Shown: positions 8,884-18,316, counted from the stretch's first letter. The stretch: 64,000 nt of DNA from Thermotogaceae bacterium (GCA_027077795.1 JALWTT010000002.1:1-64000), one strand, 5' to 3'. Program-made: numbers and translations. The notes: a model not told the origin generated them from the letters alone.

Positions 8884-9725
8884 CCATACTCGTGTTATCG
8901 ATAATCCTCATTTGGATCTTTTTGGCGCAGGTCTTCCCGGGAAAGATCATAGTAAGTAGGTACATATTCAAATCGGGACGTTTTGAACTGAGATGGTATT
9001 CAACCCTCATAGCCTTTGGAATACTCCTGGATTATTTCCTAGCCAGGTGGTTTTTCAAGAGAAAAGGATGGAAGACGGAGCATCTGGACGAAGCTCTCCT
9101 TTGGGGGGTTCTGATAGGTATAACGTGTGCCAGAGCGTACTACGTTGCGTTCGAATGGGATTATTTCAAGGCTCACCTATCAGAGATCCCGAAGATTTGG
9201 CATGGAGGAATAGCCATTCATGGTGGATTTCTCGGGGCAATTTTGGCAGTGTGGCTTTACACGAGCTTGAAAAAAGATGTCTCATTTTCCTTCGTGGAGG
9301 GTTTGGATGTCATGGGATGGCTCTTTCCCTTGGGGCAGGGAATAGGAAGATGGGGAAATTTCTTCAACTACGAGGCTTTCGGAGTCCCGACGAACTTGCC
9401 GTGGAAGATGTTCGTTCCGGAAAGCCACAGACCCATTCAATACGTAAACTACAAGTTCTTCCATCCAACATTTCTTTATGAATCAGTTTGGGATTTCATG
9501 ATATTCGCCATCCTCACCGCGTACATACTGAAGCACTACAGAAAACCCGGTGAGATGATAGCGCTCTACATGGTCTTGTACTCAATGGGTAGGATCATGA
9601 CGGAGGCTCTGAGAACAGACAGCTTGTGGTTTGGACATATAAGGGCTGCTCAGCTTTTCAGCGCTGTGGCTATGCTCCTAGGGGCCACCTGGTACCTCAC
9701 ACTTCAGAGGAGAAAAACCCAGTAG
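8859..9725 (+). CDS. lgt: prolipoprotein diacylglyceryl transferase
   Basis: This 288-residue membrane enzyme transfers diacylglycerol from phosphatidylglycerol to the lipobox Cys of prolipoproteins, the first step of lipoprotein maturation. Family signatures are all present: HGGFLGA, GQGIGRWGNFFNYEAFG (the Lgt signature) and HPTFLYES, within seven or so membrane helices. The ATG at 8859 lies inside the remA-like gene. The N-terminus (MGKKWFWIAILV) begins directly with a helix. Supply of lipoproteins such as solute-binding proteins fits the rest of the locus only in a general way. Confidence 0.95.
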   Translation: MGKKWFWIAILVLSIILIWIFLAQVFPGKIIVSRYIFKSGRFELRWYSTLIAFGILLDYFLARWFFKRKGWKTEHLDEALLWGVLIGITCARAYYVAFEWDYFKAHLSEIPKIWHGGIAIHGGFLGAILAVWLYTSLKKDVSFSFVEGLDVMGWLFPLGQGIGRWGNFFNYEAFGVPTNLPWKMFVPESHRPIQYVNYKFFHPTFLYESVWDFMIFAILTAYILKHYRKPGEMIALYMVLYSMGRIMTEALRTDSLWFGHIRAAQLFSAVAMLLGATWYLTLQRRKTQ

Positions 9726-9751
9726 TGGTAAAATACCTCTGAGGTGGTAAT

Positions 9752-11350
9752 ATGGGTTTTTGGAACCGATTAAAAGAATATTCTGAACGCTTCAAAGAAT
9801 GGTGGAAAGGCCGATCAAAGGCGCAGAAATATCTCGTCGGAGGTTCTATTTTTGCCATCCTCATTGCCGTGATCATAGGTGCTTATATCGGAGCTCATCC
9901 CCCATATGCCCTTTTAATAGGAGGGTTATCCGATGAGGAATCCGGAGCTATCACCGGGAAGCTGGAGGAGCTTGGCGTACCTTACAAAGTCGGACCTGGA
10001 AACAGGATATACATTCCAGTCAAATACAACGTTTATGAAGTGAGAATGAAATTAGCATCGGCGGGTGTCCTGCGTGGTAATAAGGGATACGAGCTCATAG
10101 AGCAAGGAGGCTTGGGAGCCACCAGTTTCGACAAGCAGGTTAGATACCAAATAGCGCTTCAAGGAGAACTCGAAAGGAGCATAGAAACAATTAACGGAGT
10201 CAAAGCCGCCAGAGTTCACCTGGTCTTGCCAAAGTACACCTACTATGTTAGAGGGAACATGACAGAGCCAAGAGCAGCTGTCTTGGTAGTTTTGGATCCC
10301 GGAGTGGATTTAACAAGAGAGCAGATAAAGGGAATCATGGAGCTGGTTGCAGGTGCTGTTGAGGGGTTGAAACTTGAGAACGTCAAAGTCATAGATCAGT
10401 ATTCAAGGGTACTGAGCGACAGGGTTCTCGCGGATATGAGCACTATGATGGCCTCCAGTAAGCTAGAGCTCAAAATGGAACTTGAGAAGTACTACCGTGA
10501 GAAGATTAAAAACACACTGGAGAAAGTTTTCGGTTTGGGAAGAGTTGAGGTCATTCCGGATATAAAACTCGATTGGACGAAAATAGAGAAGGAAACGAAG
10601 AAGTACGAGAAACCTGATAGGAAAGGAGGACTTATAAGGAGTGAACAGACGGAAAGTGAGAAAGCTGTGAACATGCCTCCGGGGGGTGGAGCAGTTGGCT
10701 CGGAGAGTAACATACCCCCGGGATATCAGTATGTGACAGGTGAAGGTAGTGGATCTTACGAGAGGGAGAGTCAAACCATCAACTACGAACTCAACGAAAC
10801 ATACGAGAAGATCATGCAAAACAAAGAGGGAGAGATCAGTGAGATGTCGATTTCCGTGGTGGTAGATGCATCATCTTCGGTAATAAAGGGAAATGTGGAT
10901 AAATGGGCGACGGAGGTTAAAAACCTCGTTGAAAAGGGGATCTCCGCTAGTGCTAGTGTGACTGATCTCAAAGTGGCTGTTGCGTTTCTGCCATTTGACA
11001 GGTCAACCGAAAGAGAGCTGTACGCGGTTAAAATGGAGGAAGAGAAGAGGGCAAAATTCAGGTTACTGGCTACTGGGGTGATCTTACTCACCATAATATC
11101 GTTCTTCATAATATACCTCTTAATGGTTCAAATGAAGAAGAGAAAGGCTAGAAGGATAATAGAGGAGAGGAAAACCATCCTTGAAGAGGAGTTGAAAAGG
11201 GCTTTGACAGAAGAGAGAGTTGAAGAGGAGGTTTTGACAGAAGAATCAAAAGAGCTGAAGGAACTCACCGATAGACTGGAGAAGGCTTTCGGAAGAGACC
11301 CATCAGAAATTGCCTATGTGATAAAACTGTGGATAAGCGGCTCCTCCTGA
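9752..11350 (+). CDS. fliF: flagellar MS-ring protein FliF
   Basis: This 532-residue protein has a first membrane helix near residues 27-49 (LVGGSIFAILIAVIIGAYIG), a periplasmic region with the YscJ/FliF secretin-ring building motifs (EESGAITGKLEELGVPY; ARVHLVLP), a low-complexity Gly/Pro-rich linker near 305-335, a second membrane helix around 430-455 and a charged cytoplasmic tail that binds FliG. It forms the base ring of the flagellar basal body. GAGGTGG precedes the ATG. fliG follows 15 bp downstream, as in many flagellar operons. No fliH, fliI or other flagellar gene follows; the next gene is a glycosidase. Confidence 0.95.
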   Translation: MGFWNRLKEYSERFKEWWKGRSKAQKYLVGGSIFAILIAVIIGAYIGAHPPYALLIGGLSDEESGAITGKLEELGVPYKVGPGNRIYIPVKYNVYEVRMKLASAGVLRGNKGYELIEQGGLGATSFDKQVRYQIALQGELERSIETINGVKAARVHLVLPKYTYYVRGNMTEPRAAVLVVLDPGVDLTREQIKGIMELVAGAVEGLKLENVKVIDQYSRVLSDRVLADMSTMMASSKLELKMELEKYYREKIKNTLEKVFGLGRVEVIPDIKLDWTKIEKETKKYEKPDRKGGLIRSEQTESEKAVNMPPGGGAVGSESNIPPGYQYVTGEGSGSYERESQTINYELNETYEKIMQNKEGEISEMSISVVVDASSSVIKGNVDKWATEVKNLVEKGISASASVTDLKVAVAFLPFDRSTERELYAVKMEEEKRAKFRLLATGVILLTIISFFIIYLLMVQMKKRKARRIIEERKTILEEELKRALTEERVEEEVLTEESKELKELTDRLEKAFGRDPSEIAYVIKLWISGSS

Positions 11351-11365
11351 CGGAGGTGGTTCAAA

Positions 11366-12382
11366 ATGGGAAACATCAAAGCCAGTGATATACCTGGGAG
11401 AAGAAAAGCCGCAATTCTTCTTGTGGTACTTGGTCCAGAAAGGGCTGCAGAGGTTTTAAAACATCTCGATGACGCAGATATAGAGATGCTCACAGTGGAG
11501 ATCGCGAACCTGGGACAAGTTCCGGAAGAAGAAAAGAGGACTGTCCTCCAAGAATTTTCAAACATTTTGAAAGCTCGTCAAATGCTTGCAACAGGAGGAA
11601 TAGAATACGCCAAAAAGGTATTGGAGAAAGCATTTGGCCCTGAAAGAGCCATGAAGATAATTGAAAGGCTGGTTTCCAACCTTCAGGTTAAACCGTTCGA
11701 GTTCGTAAGAAAAACCGATCCCATCCAGCTCGTAAACTTTCTACAGAGTGAGCATCCACAAGTTATAGCTCTCGTTTTAAGCTACTTAGAACCAACGATG
11801 GCGTCACAGGTTCTTGGTGCCCTCCCAGAGGACCTCCAGGTTGAAGTTGTCAAGAGGGTTGCACTCCTTGAAAGAACATCACCAGAAATAGTTAGAGAGA
11901 TAGAAAAGAGCCTTGAGAGAAAGCTATCAGGTGTTGTCAGTCAGCAATTTAGCAAAGTGGGTGGCGTTGATACCGCTGCAGAGATAATGAACAACATAGA
12001 TAGGCAAACTGAGAAAACGATAATGGAAAGGTTATCCCAGGAAACACCTGAGCTTGCAGAGGAGATCAGAAGGAAGATGTTCGTCTTTGAAGATATATTG
12101 AAGCTTGACGATAGATCCATTCAGCTTGTATTGAGGGAAGTGGACACAAGAGACCTCGCAGTTGCCTTGAAGGGGGCCTCAGAGGAAGTCAAAGAGAAGA
12201 TATTCAAAAACATGTCAAAGAGAGCTGCACAGCTTTTGAAAGATGAACTGGAGTTCATGGGACCAGTTAGGGTGAAAGATGTTGAAGACGCTCAGCAGAA
12301 GATAATAAACATCATAAGGAGACTCGAAGAAGCAGGAGAGATAGTAATAGCAAGAGGTGGAGGAGAAGAACTCATACTGTGA
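11366..12382 (+). CDS. fliG: flagellar motor switch protein FliG
   Basis: This 338-residue protein has the expected length. N-terminal helices match the FliF-binding domain (PGRRKAAILLVVLGPERAAEVLKHL). The middle domain has the EHPQ motif (QSEHPQVIALVLSYL), and the C-terminal domain has the charged helix (KMFVFEDILKLDDRSIQLVLREVD) that contacts the stator MotA. FliG converts ion flow into torque and sets rotation direction. An AT-rich stretch with TTTTTT follows the stop without a clear hairpin. Confidence 0.96.
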   Translation: MGNIKASDIPGRRKAAILLVVLGPERAAEVLKHLDDADIEMLTVEIANLGQVPEEEKRTVLQEFSNILKARQMLATGGIEYAKKVLEKAFGPERAMKIIERLVSNLQVKPFEFVRKTDPIQLVNFLQSEHPQVIALVLSYLEPTMASQVLGALPEDLQVEVVKRVALLERTSPEIVREIEKSLERKLSGVVSQQFSKVGGVDTAAEIMNNIDRQTEKTIMERLSQETPELAEEIRRKMFVFEDILKLDDRSIQLVLREVDTRDLAVALKGASEEVKEKIFKNMSKRAAQLLKDELEFMGPVRVKDVEDAQQKIINIIRRLEEAGEIVIARGGGEELIL

Positions 12383-12467
12383 TTTTTTACCCCGTACAAG
12401 TCTGAAGATCTGAACCCGCCAATTGGTTTTCAACCTTTGTTGAAAGATTAGTTGAATATGTGCCTTC

Positions 12468-12504
12468 TTGACTTTTTACCTTCAGGTAGCAGTAAAATGC
12501 TACC
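12468..12504 (+). promoter_or_regulatory. promoter with overlapping palindromic operator, upstream of the GH4 gene
   Basis: TTGACT at 12468-12473 and TAAAAT at 12493-12498 resemble -35 and -10 hexamers, though the spacer is 19 bp. The -10 lies in the loop and right arm of a perfect 7+7 bp inverted repeat (GGTAGCA, 6-base loop, TGCTACC; 12485-12504), well placed for a repressor. The repeat could also form an RNA hairpin, but no T-run follows. Confidence 0.45.
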
Positions 12505-12559
12505 GGTTATTTTCACTCAAGTATCTCGAGAATTCATTCCAAACAGAGGAGGGATAGTC

Positions 12560-14005
12560 ATGCCATCGTTGAGAGTTGGAATCATAGGTGCTGGAAGCGC
12601 CGTTTTTTCCTTGAGGATCATAGGAGACCTTATAAAGGCTGGGATTTTTCCAGAGAGTGGGATAGTGCTGATGGACGTTGATAGAAAACGTCTTGAAAAC
12701 GTGGGAGTTCTTGCTAGGAGGTTCAACGAGGAGTCAGGGGGCAACATGAGATTCATCGAAACGCAGAATCTAGATGAAGCTATACGCGATAGCGACTATG
12801 TTGTGAACACGGCGCTCGTTGGAGGGCATGAATACCTGGAAAAAGTCAGGTCTATAGGAGAAAAGCACGGTTACTACAGAGGAGTTGAGGCTCAGGAGTT
12901 CAACATGGTATCGGACTATTACACGTTCACCAATTTCAACCAACTGAATTACTTTGTAAAGATCGCGCAGAAAATCGCTGAACTCTCTCCAAAAGCATGG
13001 TTGATTCAAGCTGCCAACCCCGTATTTGAGGGGGTTACTCTTATAACCAGGATGGTGCCCGACGTCAACGTGGTTGGGTTCTGCCATGGACACTACGGTG
13101 TTCATGAGATTGCCAGATCCCTTGGCATGGATATGAACAAATTAGATTGGCAAGTGGCGGGGTTCAATCATGCCATATGGCTCAACAGGTTCGTATACGA
13201 CGGAAAAGATGCTTATCACCTTGTAGAAAATTTAGAGAGCAAAGATTGGAAACCCACGAATCCTTTCGATGACCAGCTCTCTCCCATGGCATTTGAGATG
13301 CTCAGGAAGTACGGAATGATGCCTATAGGGGACACGGTTAGAAACAGCTCCTGGAGATATCACAGAAATCTCGATACAAAGAAGAAGTGGTACGGTGAAC
13401 CATGGGGAGGTGTAGATTCAAAAGCCGGTTGGGAATGGTACAGGAAATGGCTTGAAGGTGTTGTGAATTCAATCGAACTGGTAGCGGATTATGTAAAGCA
13501 ACATCCACGTGAGGAGATATTCGAGGTGAACAAATTATCGGAATTTCTCAAAAGTCATGGTGTTCCAGAGAGTGTTTGGAAAAGCGTGGTGAGAATCGCG
13601 GAAAGAGATAAGATGAGTGCAGAACAGCACGTCCCATTCATGATGGCTGTATCTGCCGGAATAAAGCAGAGGCTCATCGTGAACATTCCAAACAGGGGAG
13701 TTTTGAAAGACATTCCCGATGATGTCGTTGTGGAAATCCCCGCAATAGTGGATAAAAACGGAATACACCCTGAGGAAATCTCCCCACCTTTAACGGATGA
13801 AGTCGTCAGGATGTACCTGTACCCGAGGATGACCAGGATGGAGCTCGCAGTTAGAGGATTCATGGAGAGGAAATTCGAATATATAAAAGAAATCCTGTAC
13901 AGAGATCCGAGGACGAAATCAGACGATCAAGTTGAAAACACTTTGCAGGAAATCATCAACCTACCTGAAAATGTGGGGTTGAAAAAGCATTACCTTCTTT
14001 CATAG
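12560..14005 (+). CDS. GH4 family NAD- and metal-dependent alpha-glycosidase (CHGx type; alpha-glucuronidase or alpha-glucosidase)
   Basis: This 481-residue enzyme starts at ATG 12560, preceded by AGAGGAGGG; a longer open frame from 12452 lacks such support. The N-terminal Rossmann motif is GIIGAGSAVFS. NPVFEG (Asn153), GFCHGH (Cys175/His176) and GFNHAIW (His204) supply the NAD- and Mn2+-site residues; AglA of T. maritima has Cys174 and His203. GH4 enzymes cleave by an oxidation-elimination mechanism that starts at C3. The CHGx signature belongs to the alpha-glucosidase/alpha-glucuronidase subgroup. A glucuronidase role would suit the beta-glucuronidase locus nearby, but that is inference. 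The protein is cytoplasmic with no signal peptide. Confidence 0.85.
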   Translation: MPSLRVGIIGAGSAVFSLRIIGDLIKAGIFPESGIVLMDVDRKRLENVGVLARRFNEESGGNMRFIETQNLDEAIRDSDYVVNTALVGGHEYLEKVRSIGEKHGYYRGVEAQEFNMVSDYYTFTNFNQLNYFVKIAQKIAELSPKAWLIQAANPVFEGVTLITRMVPDVNVVGFCHGHYGVHEIARSLGMDMNKLDWQVAGFNHAIWLNRFVYDGKDAYHLVENLESKDWKPTNPFDDQLSPMAFEMLRKYGMMPIGDTVRNSSWRYHRNLDTKKKWYGEPWGGVDSKAGWEWYRKWLEGVVNSIELVADYVKQHPREEIFEVNKLSEFLKSHGVPESVWKSVVRIAERDKMSAEQHVPFMMAVSAGIKQRLIVNIPNRGVLKDIPDDVVVEIPAIVDKNGIHPEEISPPLTDEVVRMYLYPRMTRMELAVRGFMERKFEYIKEILYRDPRTKSDDQVENTLQEIINLPENVGLKKHYLLS

Positions 14006-14055
14006 AGTCAGAAAAATCTCCACAGATTTCGTATGCACTAGATTTGGGTTTTCCG

Positions 14056-14090
14056 GGATCATCTGGTATATAATTTATACCAGGTGATCC
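14056..14090. promoter_or_regulatory. large palindromic operator overlapping the gntR promoter
   Basis: An inverted repeat with 15-base arms (14056-14070 and 14076-14090), one mismatch and a 5-base centre surrounds a TATAAT at 14069-14074. Its core TGGTATA-n5-TATACCA matches the TGGT/ACCA half-sites known for GntR/FadR-type regulators. It begins 38 bp upstream of the regulator's TTG start, so autoregulation and control of the downstream sugar operon are likely. Confidence 0.7.
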
Positions 14091-14093
14091 GGT

Positions 14094-14807
14094 TTGAGGA
14101 GAGAAAGGCTATCGATAAATCTAGCTAATGAGCTTAAAAAGTACATATTGGAAACGGGAGCAAGAAAACTTCCCTCGGAGAGAAAACTCTCCAAAATGTT
14201 CGGTGTCACTCGCACGGTCATAAGGGAAGCACTGAGGCTCTTGGAATATGAAGATGTGATCACGGTTATACCAGGTAAAGGATCCTTGGTATCAAACATC
14301 GAGAAGATCTCACTGGAATACAACATTCCCTTCAAATTCAACGTTCAGGACAAAAAGTTCATAAGGGAAATACTCGATGTACGGGCAGCGTTGGAAGAAG
14401 CGGCCGTTAGGCTCGCCATACAGAATGCAACCGACAAGCAACTGGAAGATCTATGTTCCATATCCGAGGAGCTCTTAAAGATGTTTGAAAACGGCGAGGA
14501 ATTTTCCGAAACGGATTACCTGTTTCATGAGATGATATTCCTCATATCCGGCAACGATCTTCTTAAGTACCTTCACAAGGTCATCCGAGACATAACCGAT
14601 CTCTTGTGGAAGTCTCCTCTGGGAAATCCGGAATTCGGTGACCGAGGGATACCACTTCACAGAGATCTAGCCATTAAGATGCGCGAGAGAAACGAAAAAG
14701 ATGCCGTTGAAACCCTCAGAAAAATCATAGAGATAGACAGAGAAGATTTGACAAAGTGGAGGGGAGGACAATCACATGGGCTTCAAAAAGGTTTCAGACC
14801 TCATTAG
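14094..14807 (+). CDS. GntR/FadR-family transcriptional regulator
   Basis: This 237-residue regulator has an N-terminal winged helix (RKLPSERKLSKMFGVTRTVIREALRLLEYEDVI, about residues 22-55) followed by an all-helical FCD ligand-binding domain (VRAALEEAAVRLAI onward). The FCD domain typically binds sugar acids or organic acids through a metal. The TTG start is preceded by AGGTGAT. The long palindrome just upstream is its probable operator. It is the first gene of an operon with glycosidases and a sugar importer, so it probably senses a breakdown product of the imported glycan. Members of this family often respond to uronates, which would fit the neighbouring genes. Confidence 0.9.
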   Translation: MRRERLSINLANELKKYILETGARKLPSERKLSKMFGVTRTVIREALRLLEYEDVITVIPGKGSLVSNIEKISLEYNIPFKFNVQDKKFIREILDVRAALEEAAVRLAIQNATDKQLEDLCSISEELLKMFENGEEFSETDYLFHEMIFLISGNDLLKYLHKVIRDITDLLWKSPLGNPEFGDRGIPLHRDLAIKMRERNEKDAVETLRKIIEIDREDLTKWRGGQSHGLQKGFRPH

Positions 14808-16983
14808 CAGCGACGAAAAGTGGTACCTAGGGTTCGGTGAAAGGCTCGTTTGGACGCCAACCCACCCTACTTGCATGGATTGCCTGGGATTCTGGGATGC
14901 TTCGAACTTTTATGATATCCGCATATATCCAAACTACACGGTGCACCTGTTTCTGGATAAATCCGCTTTACCGGCGAAATTGAAAAAGGTCAGGAGTAAA
15001 TGGCTCCCCGATCTTCTCATTTCAGAGTATGAAAATCATCCAATACAACTCAAGGAGACGAAATCAGTTGTTCACGACGCTCTAGTGAGCGACTTGCAAT
15101 TGAAGAACGAACTGAATAAACCCTTGACTGTACACCTGATAGCTTGGGGAAAAGTTTTGAATAGTGACAAGGTGAAGATCAAAAGGACGGAATCGGAAGG
15201 AGATTTACTCCTAATTGAGGAGACCAGAAGAAGAGGAAATGGAAACGTTGTAGGGCTTTTCAGAGCTTTTGGAATGCAAGGAGCCGAGAGCTACCAAATT
15301 CAATTTTCCAAGGATAATTTAAATTTACCTGAGTTTGAATATACCCCATTTTTCGATTACTTCAACGGATCTTTGCCGAACACAATTAGAGTGTTTGAGG
15401 AAAGTGGAAGCATCTACTACGCCCTCCACCGTGAAGTAACCCTACCCCCCAGAAGGGTTACAACTGTCAGAGTGTTCATGGCGTTTGGACTCAACCAAAG
15501 AGAAGTGATTGAAAGAAGGAAAAGGATTTATGGAACCTCAAACTTAGTTGAATACGTCGAGAAATTCTGGAACGACTTTTCAGAGGGTATACCAGAGTTT
15601 GAGTCAACTGATCGGAGGTTCACGAGGTATTACTGGTACAGGTGGTACGGACTCAAACTGTTTTCACTTAAGAGGGGTGAGGGGAACTACAAGTACCCGA
15701 TTGTATTCGAGGGCCCCGACTATTTCAGAATTCATATAACATACAGTGCGCAATGTCATATGAGAGAAATGAAATGGGCATACTGGGATTTTGCGGAAGG
15801 TAGCCTTCTGAATTTTGTGGAGAATCAAAAACCAGATGGAAGTTTTCCAGGCCACGTGTACTTCGACGGAACGTTCAGGAATAGCTTTTACCATGCCGAT
15901 TGGGGAAAAGCAGCTTTGGAAGTTTTTTCACACACAGGAAATATCGATTTTCTCAAGAAGGCCACTTATGGGTTGATGAAGTATTCAGAATACATGGACA
16001 AGTTCAGAGATCCCGAGCAAACGGGAATGTACGATATATTCGATCACTTTGAAACCGGTCAAGAGTTCTCCAGAAGATACACTGTTGTGGATGAAAATGT
16101 CGACACATACGAATGGAGAAGAAATCTGAAACTCAAGGGTATAGATGTCACAGTTTACATGTACAACTTGAAAAAAACCCTAGCCGTTTTCTTGAAGATA
16201 CTGGGTGATGAGGAAAAGTCGGCCAGGTTTCAAAGAGAAGCGGAGTTCATTGCAGATGCCGTTAGATCTAAGATGTGGGATCCCAATATGGAGATGTTTT
16301 TCGATGTGAATCCAAAAACTGGAGAAACCACCGGTGTGAAAGCCGCTGTGTGCTTTTATCCGTACATGACAGACATTCCTCAAAAGCCTCACCTTGAGGG
16401 TTTCAAAAAGCATCTGTTCAATCCTAACGAGTTTTGGACGCCCTATCCAGTACCAACTCTGAGTGTCGACGATCCCATGTTTAACCCCCACGCGGAGTGG
16501 AGGGGGAAAAGACTCTCTTGTCCATGGAACGGCAGGGTCTGGCCCATGACAAATAGCCATATTGCTGAGGCTATGGGAACAACTGCCAGGCGGTTTAGAG
16601 ATGAGACCTTAAGAGACAAGACTGTAGTGTTCATTGAAAAATTCATAGACATGCTCTTCTTCAACGATGAGCCCAACAGTTATGAGCATTACAACCCTTA
16701 CAACAAGAGGCCCAGCTTTTACAGAGGGGTGAACGACTATCAGCACTCCTGGATAGTTGACCTCATTTTCAAATACGTGGTGGGGCTTTACTTTACAGAT
16801 GATGGCGTTCTGAAATTCGATCCTTTTCCGTTCAAACAGGATTTCAGCATGAGAGGTTTAAGGATTCGGGATCTCATACTGGATGTTGAAAAGAGAGGTG
16901 AGAAATACGAAGTTTTCGTGAATGGTTCGAAGTTCTTCGAAGGGTACCCTGAAGAAGGGGTAACCATATCAAAGTTCTTCTAA
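14776..16983 (+). CDS. (alpha/alpha)6-barrel glycoside hydrolase, GH63/MGH1-like
   Basis: This 735-residue protein has no signal peptide. An N-terminal beta-rich part (1 to about 260) precedes a six-hairpin toroid with motifs of the mannosylglycerate hydrolase/GH63/trehalase group: EMKWAYWDFAEGSLLNF, QKPDGSFPGHVYFDG, MYDIFDHFETGQEFSRRY, and CPWNGRVWPMTNSHIAEAM close to the C-terminus, resembling the NGPxWP motif. It would remove a sugar from an imported oligosaccharide. The ATG overlaps the gntR end by 32 bp and has GAGGGGAGG upstream. I cannot assign a CAZy family with certainty, and the exact catalytic acids are not identified. Confidence 0.7.
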   Translation: MGFKKVSDLISSDEKWYLGFGERLVWTPTHPTCMDCLGFWDASNFYDIRIYPNYTVHLFLDKSALPAKLKKVRSKWLPDLLISEYENHPIQLKETKSVVHDALVSDLQLKNELNKPLTVHLIAWGKVLNSDKVKIKRTESEGDLLLIEETRRRGNGNVVGLFRAFGMQGAESYQIQFSKDNLNLPEFEYTPFFDYFNGSLPNTIRVFEESGSIYYALHREVTLPPRRVTTVRVFMAFGLNQREVIERRKRIYGTSNLVEYVEKFWNDFSEGIPEFESTDRRFTRYYWYRWYGLKLFSLKRGEGNYKYPIVFEGPDYFRIHITYSAQCHMREMKWAYWDFAEGSLLNFVENQKPDGSFPGHVYFDGTFRNSFYHADWGKAALEVFSHTGNIDFLKKATYGLMKYSEYMDKFRDPEQTGMYDIFDHFETGQEFSRRYTVVDENVDTYEWRRNLKLKGIDVTVYMYNLKKTLAVFLKILGDEEKSARFQREAEFIADAVRSKMWDPNMEMFFDVNPKTGETTGVKAAVCFYPYMTDIPQKPHLEGFKKHLFNPNEFWTPYPVPTLSVDDPMFNPHAEWRGKRLSCPWNGRVWPMTNSHIAEAMGTTARRFRDETLRDKTVVFIEKFIDMLFFNDEPNSYEHYNPYNKRPSFYRGVNDYQHSWIVDLIFKYVVGLYFTDDGVLKFDPFPFKQDFSMRGLRIRDLILDVEKRGEKYEVFVNGSKFFEGYPEEGVTISKFF

Positions 16984-16995
16984 GGAGGTGGGGTC

Positions 16996-18288
16996 ATGAG
17001 AAAATTTTGGGTGATTTTCCTGGTAGCCTTGATCCTGGCAACGCTGGCGTTCGGTAAGATAAAGCTCAGAGTAGCAAGTTGGGCAGGTGCTTTAGAAGCA
17101 TCTCTGGATGAAAAGATCATAGCAGAATTCATGAAACTTCATCCAAATGTGGAAGTGGAGTACGAGCCGATTCCGAGTGACTATTATCAGAAAATACTGA
17201 CGGATATTGCAGCTGGGACACCACCGGATGTCTTTCTACTGGACGCCGAAATGGTTCCGAGGTACTCCGAAGAAAAATTACTCTTGAATTTAGCGCCGTA
17301 CCTAGCTAGACTGGCAAAGGAAGGTGTATCGGGGGCGAATCTGAAAGACTACTTCGACGTGTTGGTCAACATCTTCAAGCTAGGCAGAGCTGTGTACGCC
17401 ATCCCAAAGGACACCAGCCCGGTCGGCGTTTTCTACAACAAAAAGCTATTCGACAAATACGGAGTGCCGTATCCTTCAGAAAAAGGCTGGACATGGAGTG
17501 AATTTGAACAAGTGGTTGCAAAGCTTTCACACGATACCAACGGTGATGGCAAAAACGATGTTTGGGGATTCTCATTCCCAGGTTGGGTAGGCGTTGCAGT
17601 GCCATTGCTCTGGGCTGGAGGTGGAGAGGTGTTTTCACCTGATTTCACCCACACAAAAGGATATCTCAACAGTGATGCAAACGTCAAAACATATAGCTTC
17701 TATGTGAACCTTTTGAGGAAAGGATACGCCCCTGATCCGGAGGAGGCTTCATCACTTGGGGGAACCTCGTCGCTGTTCTACACAGGTAAAATTGGAATGG
17801 TCATAACCGGAAGGTGGTTCTGGATAGGAATCAAAAAACAGATCAAAGAAGGAGCGCCACTCGATATCGGAGTGGCTCCGATTCCCCACGCTCCAGGTTT
17901 TCACAACGTAACTGTTACATATGCTTCCGGATGGGCTGTTCCGTCCAACGTCAAGAACAAGAAACTCGCCGTTGAGCTTGCTGCATGGCTATCAAGTGAA
18001 TACGCTCAAAGAGAAAGATGCCTAAAAGGAGGGTTGGCGATATCAGCCAACAAGAAGGTAGCTGAAGAACAGGCGGCAACGGATAAAGTCGATTCGGTCT
18101 TCATAAAGATGCTCGATTTCTCCAGAGTTCCAATAGGATCAAAGACGAAATACTACAGGCCTTTGTTTGAAAGGACATGGGGAGATGCTGTGGATAGAAT
18201 TCTGATCAAGGGTTGGACCGTTAAGAAAGCTCTGGACTGGGCCGCTCAGCAAATAGACACAGCTATAGAAAATGGGAATTGGGAATAA
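16996..18288 (+). CDS. sugar ABC transporter substrate-binding protein (family 1)
   Basis: This 430-residue protein has a classical signal peptide (charged MRKF, hydrophobic core to about residue 20, then KIKLRVASWAG) and a maltose-type fold: ILTDIAAGTPPDVFLLDAEM, GVFYNKKLFDKYGVPYP, TWSEFEQVVAKLSHDTNGDGKNDVWG. It captures a mono- or oligosaccharide outside the membrane and delivers it to the two permeases encoded next. TAAGGAGGTGGGG precedes the ATG. A hairpin lies just after the stop, so it may be expressed above the permeases. No lipobox Cys is seen, so it may be anchored by an uncleaved signal or be free in the periplasm. Confidence 0.93.
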   Translation: MRKFWVIFLVALILATLAFGKIKLRVASWAGALEASLDEKIIAEFMKLHPNVEVEYEPIPSDYYQKILTDIAAGTPPDVFLLDAEMVPRYSEEKLLLNLAPYLARLAKEGVSGANLKDYFDVLVNIFKLGRAVYAIPKDTSPVGVFYNKKLFDKYGVPYPSEKGWTWSEFEQVVAKLSHDTNGDGKNDVWGFSFPGWVGVAVPLLWAGGGEVFSPDFTHTKGYLNSDANVKTYSFYVNLLRKGYAPDPEEASSLGGTSSLFYTGKIGMVITGRWFWIGIKKQIKEGAPLDIGVAPIPHAPGFHNVTVTYASGWAVPSNVKNKKLAVELAAWLSSEYAQRERCLKGGLAISANKKVAEEQAATDKVDSVFIKMLDFSRVPIGSKTKYYRPLFERTWGDAVDRILIKGWTVKKALDWAAQQIDTAIENGNWE

Positions 18289-18293
18289 GCCTT

Positions 18294-18316
18294 AGGGAGG
18301 GTTCCCCCTCCCTTTT
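18294..18316 (+). terminator. terminator-like hairpin between binding-protein and permease genes
   Basis: AGGGAGGG (18294-18301), a 4-base loop and CCCTCCCT (18306-18313) run into TTTT. Placed inside the operon, it probably acts as partial terminator or 3' stabiliser, raising binding-protein mRNA above that of the permeases. Confidence 0.65.

Noticed and set aside
12452-12559. N-terminal extension of the GH4 protein
   Set aside because: The extra 36 codons overlap the promoter and palindrome and lack a ribosome site. GH4 proteins begin close to the Rossmann GxG, which fits ATG 12560.
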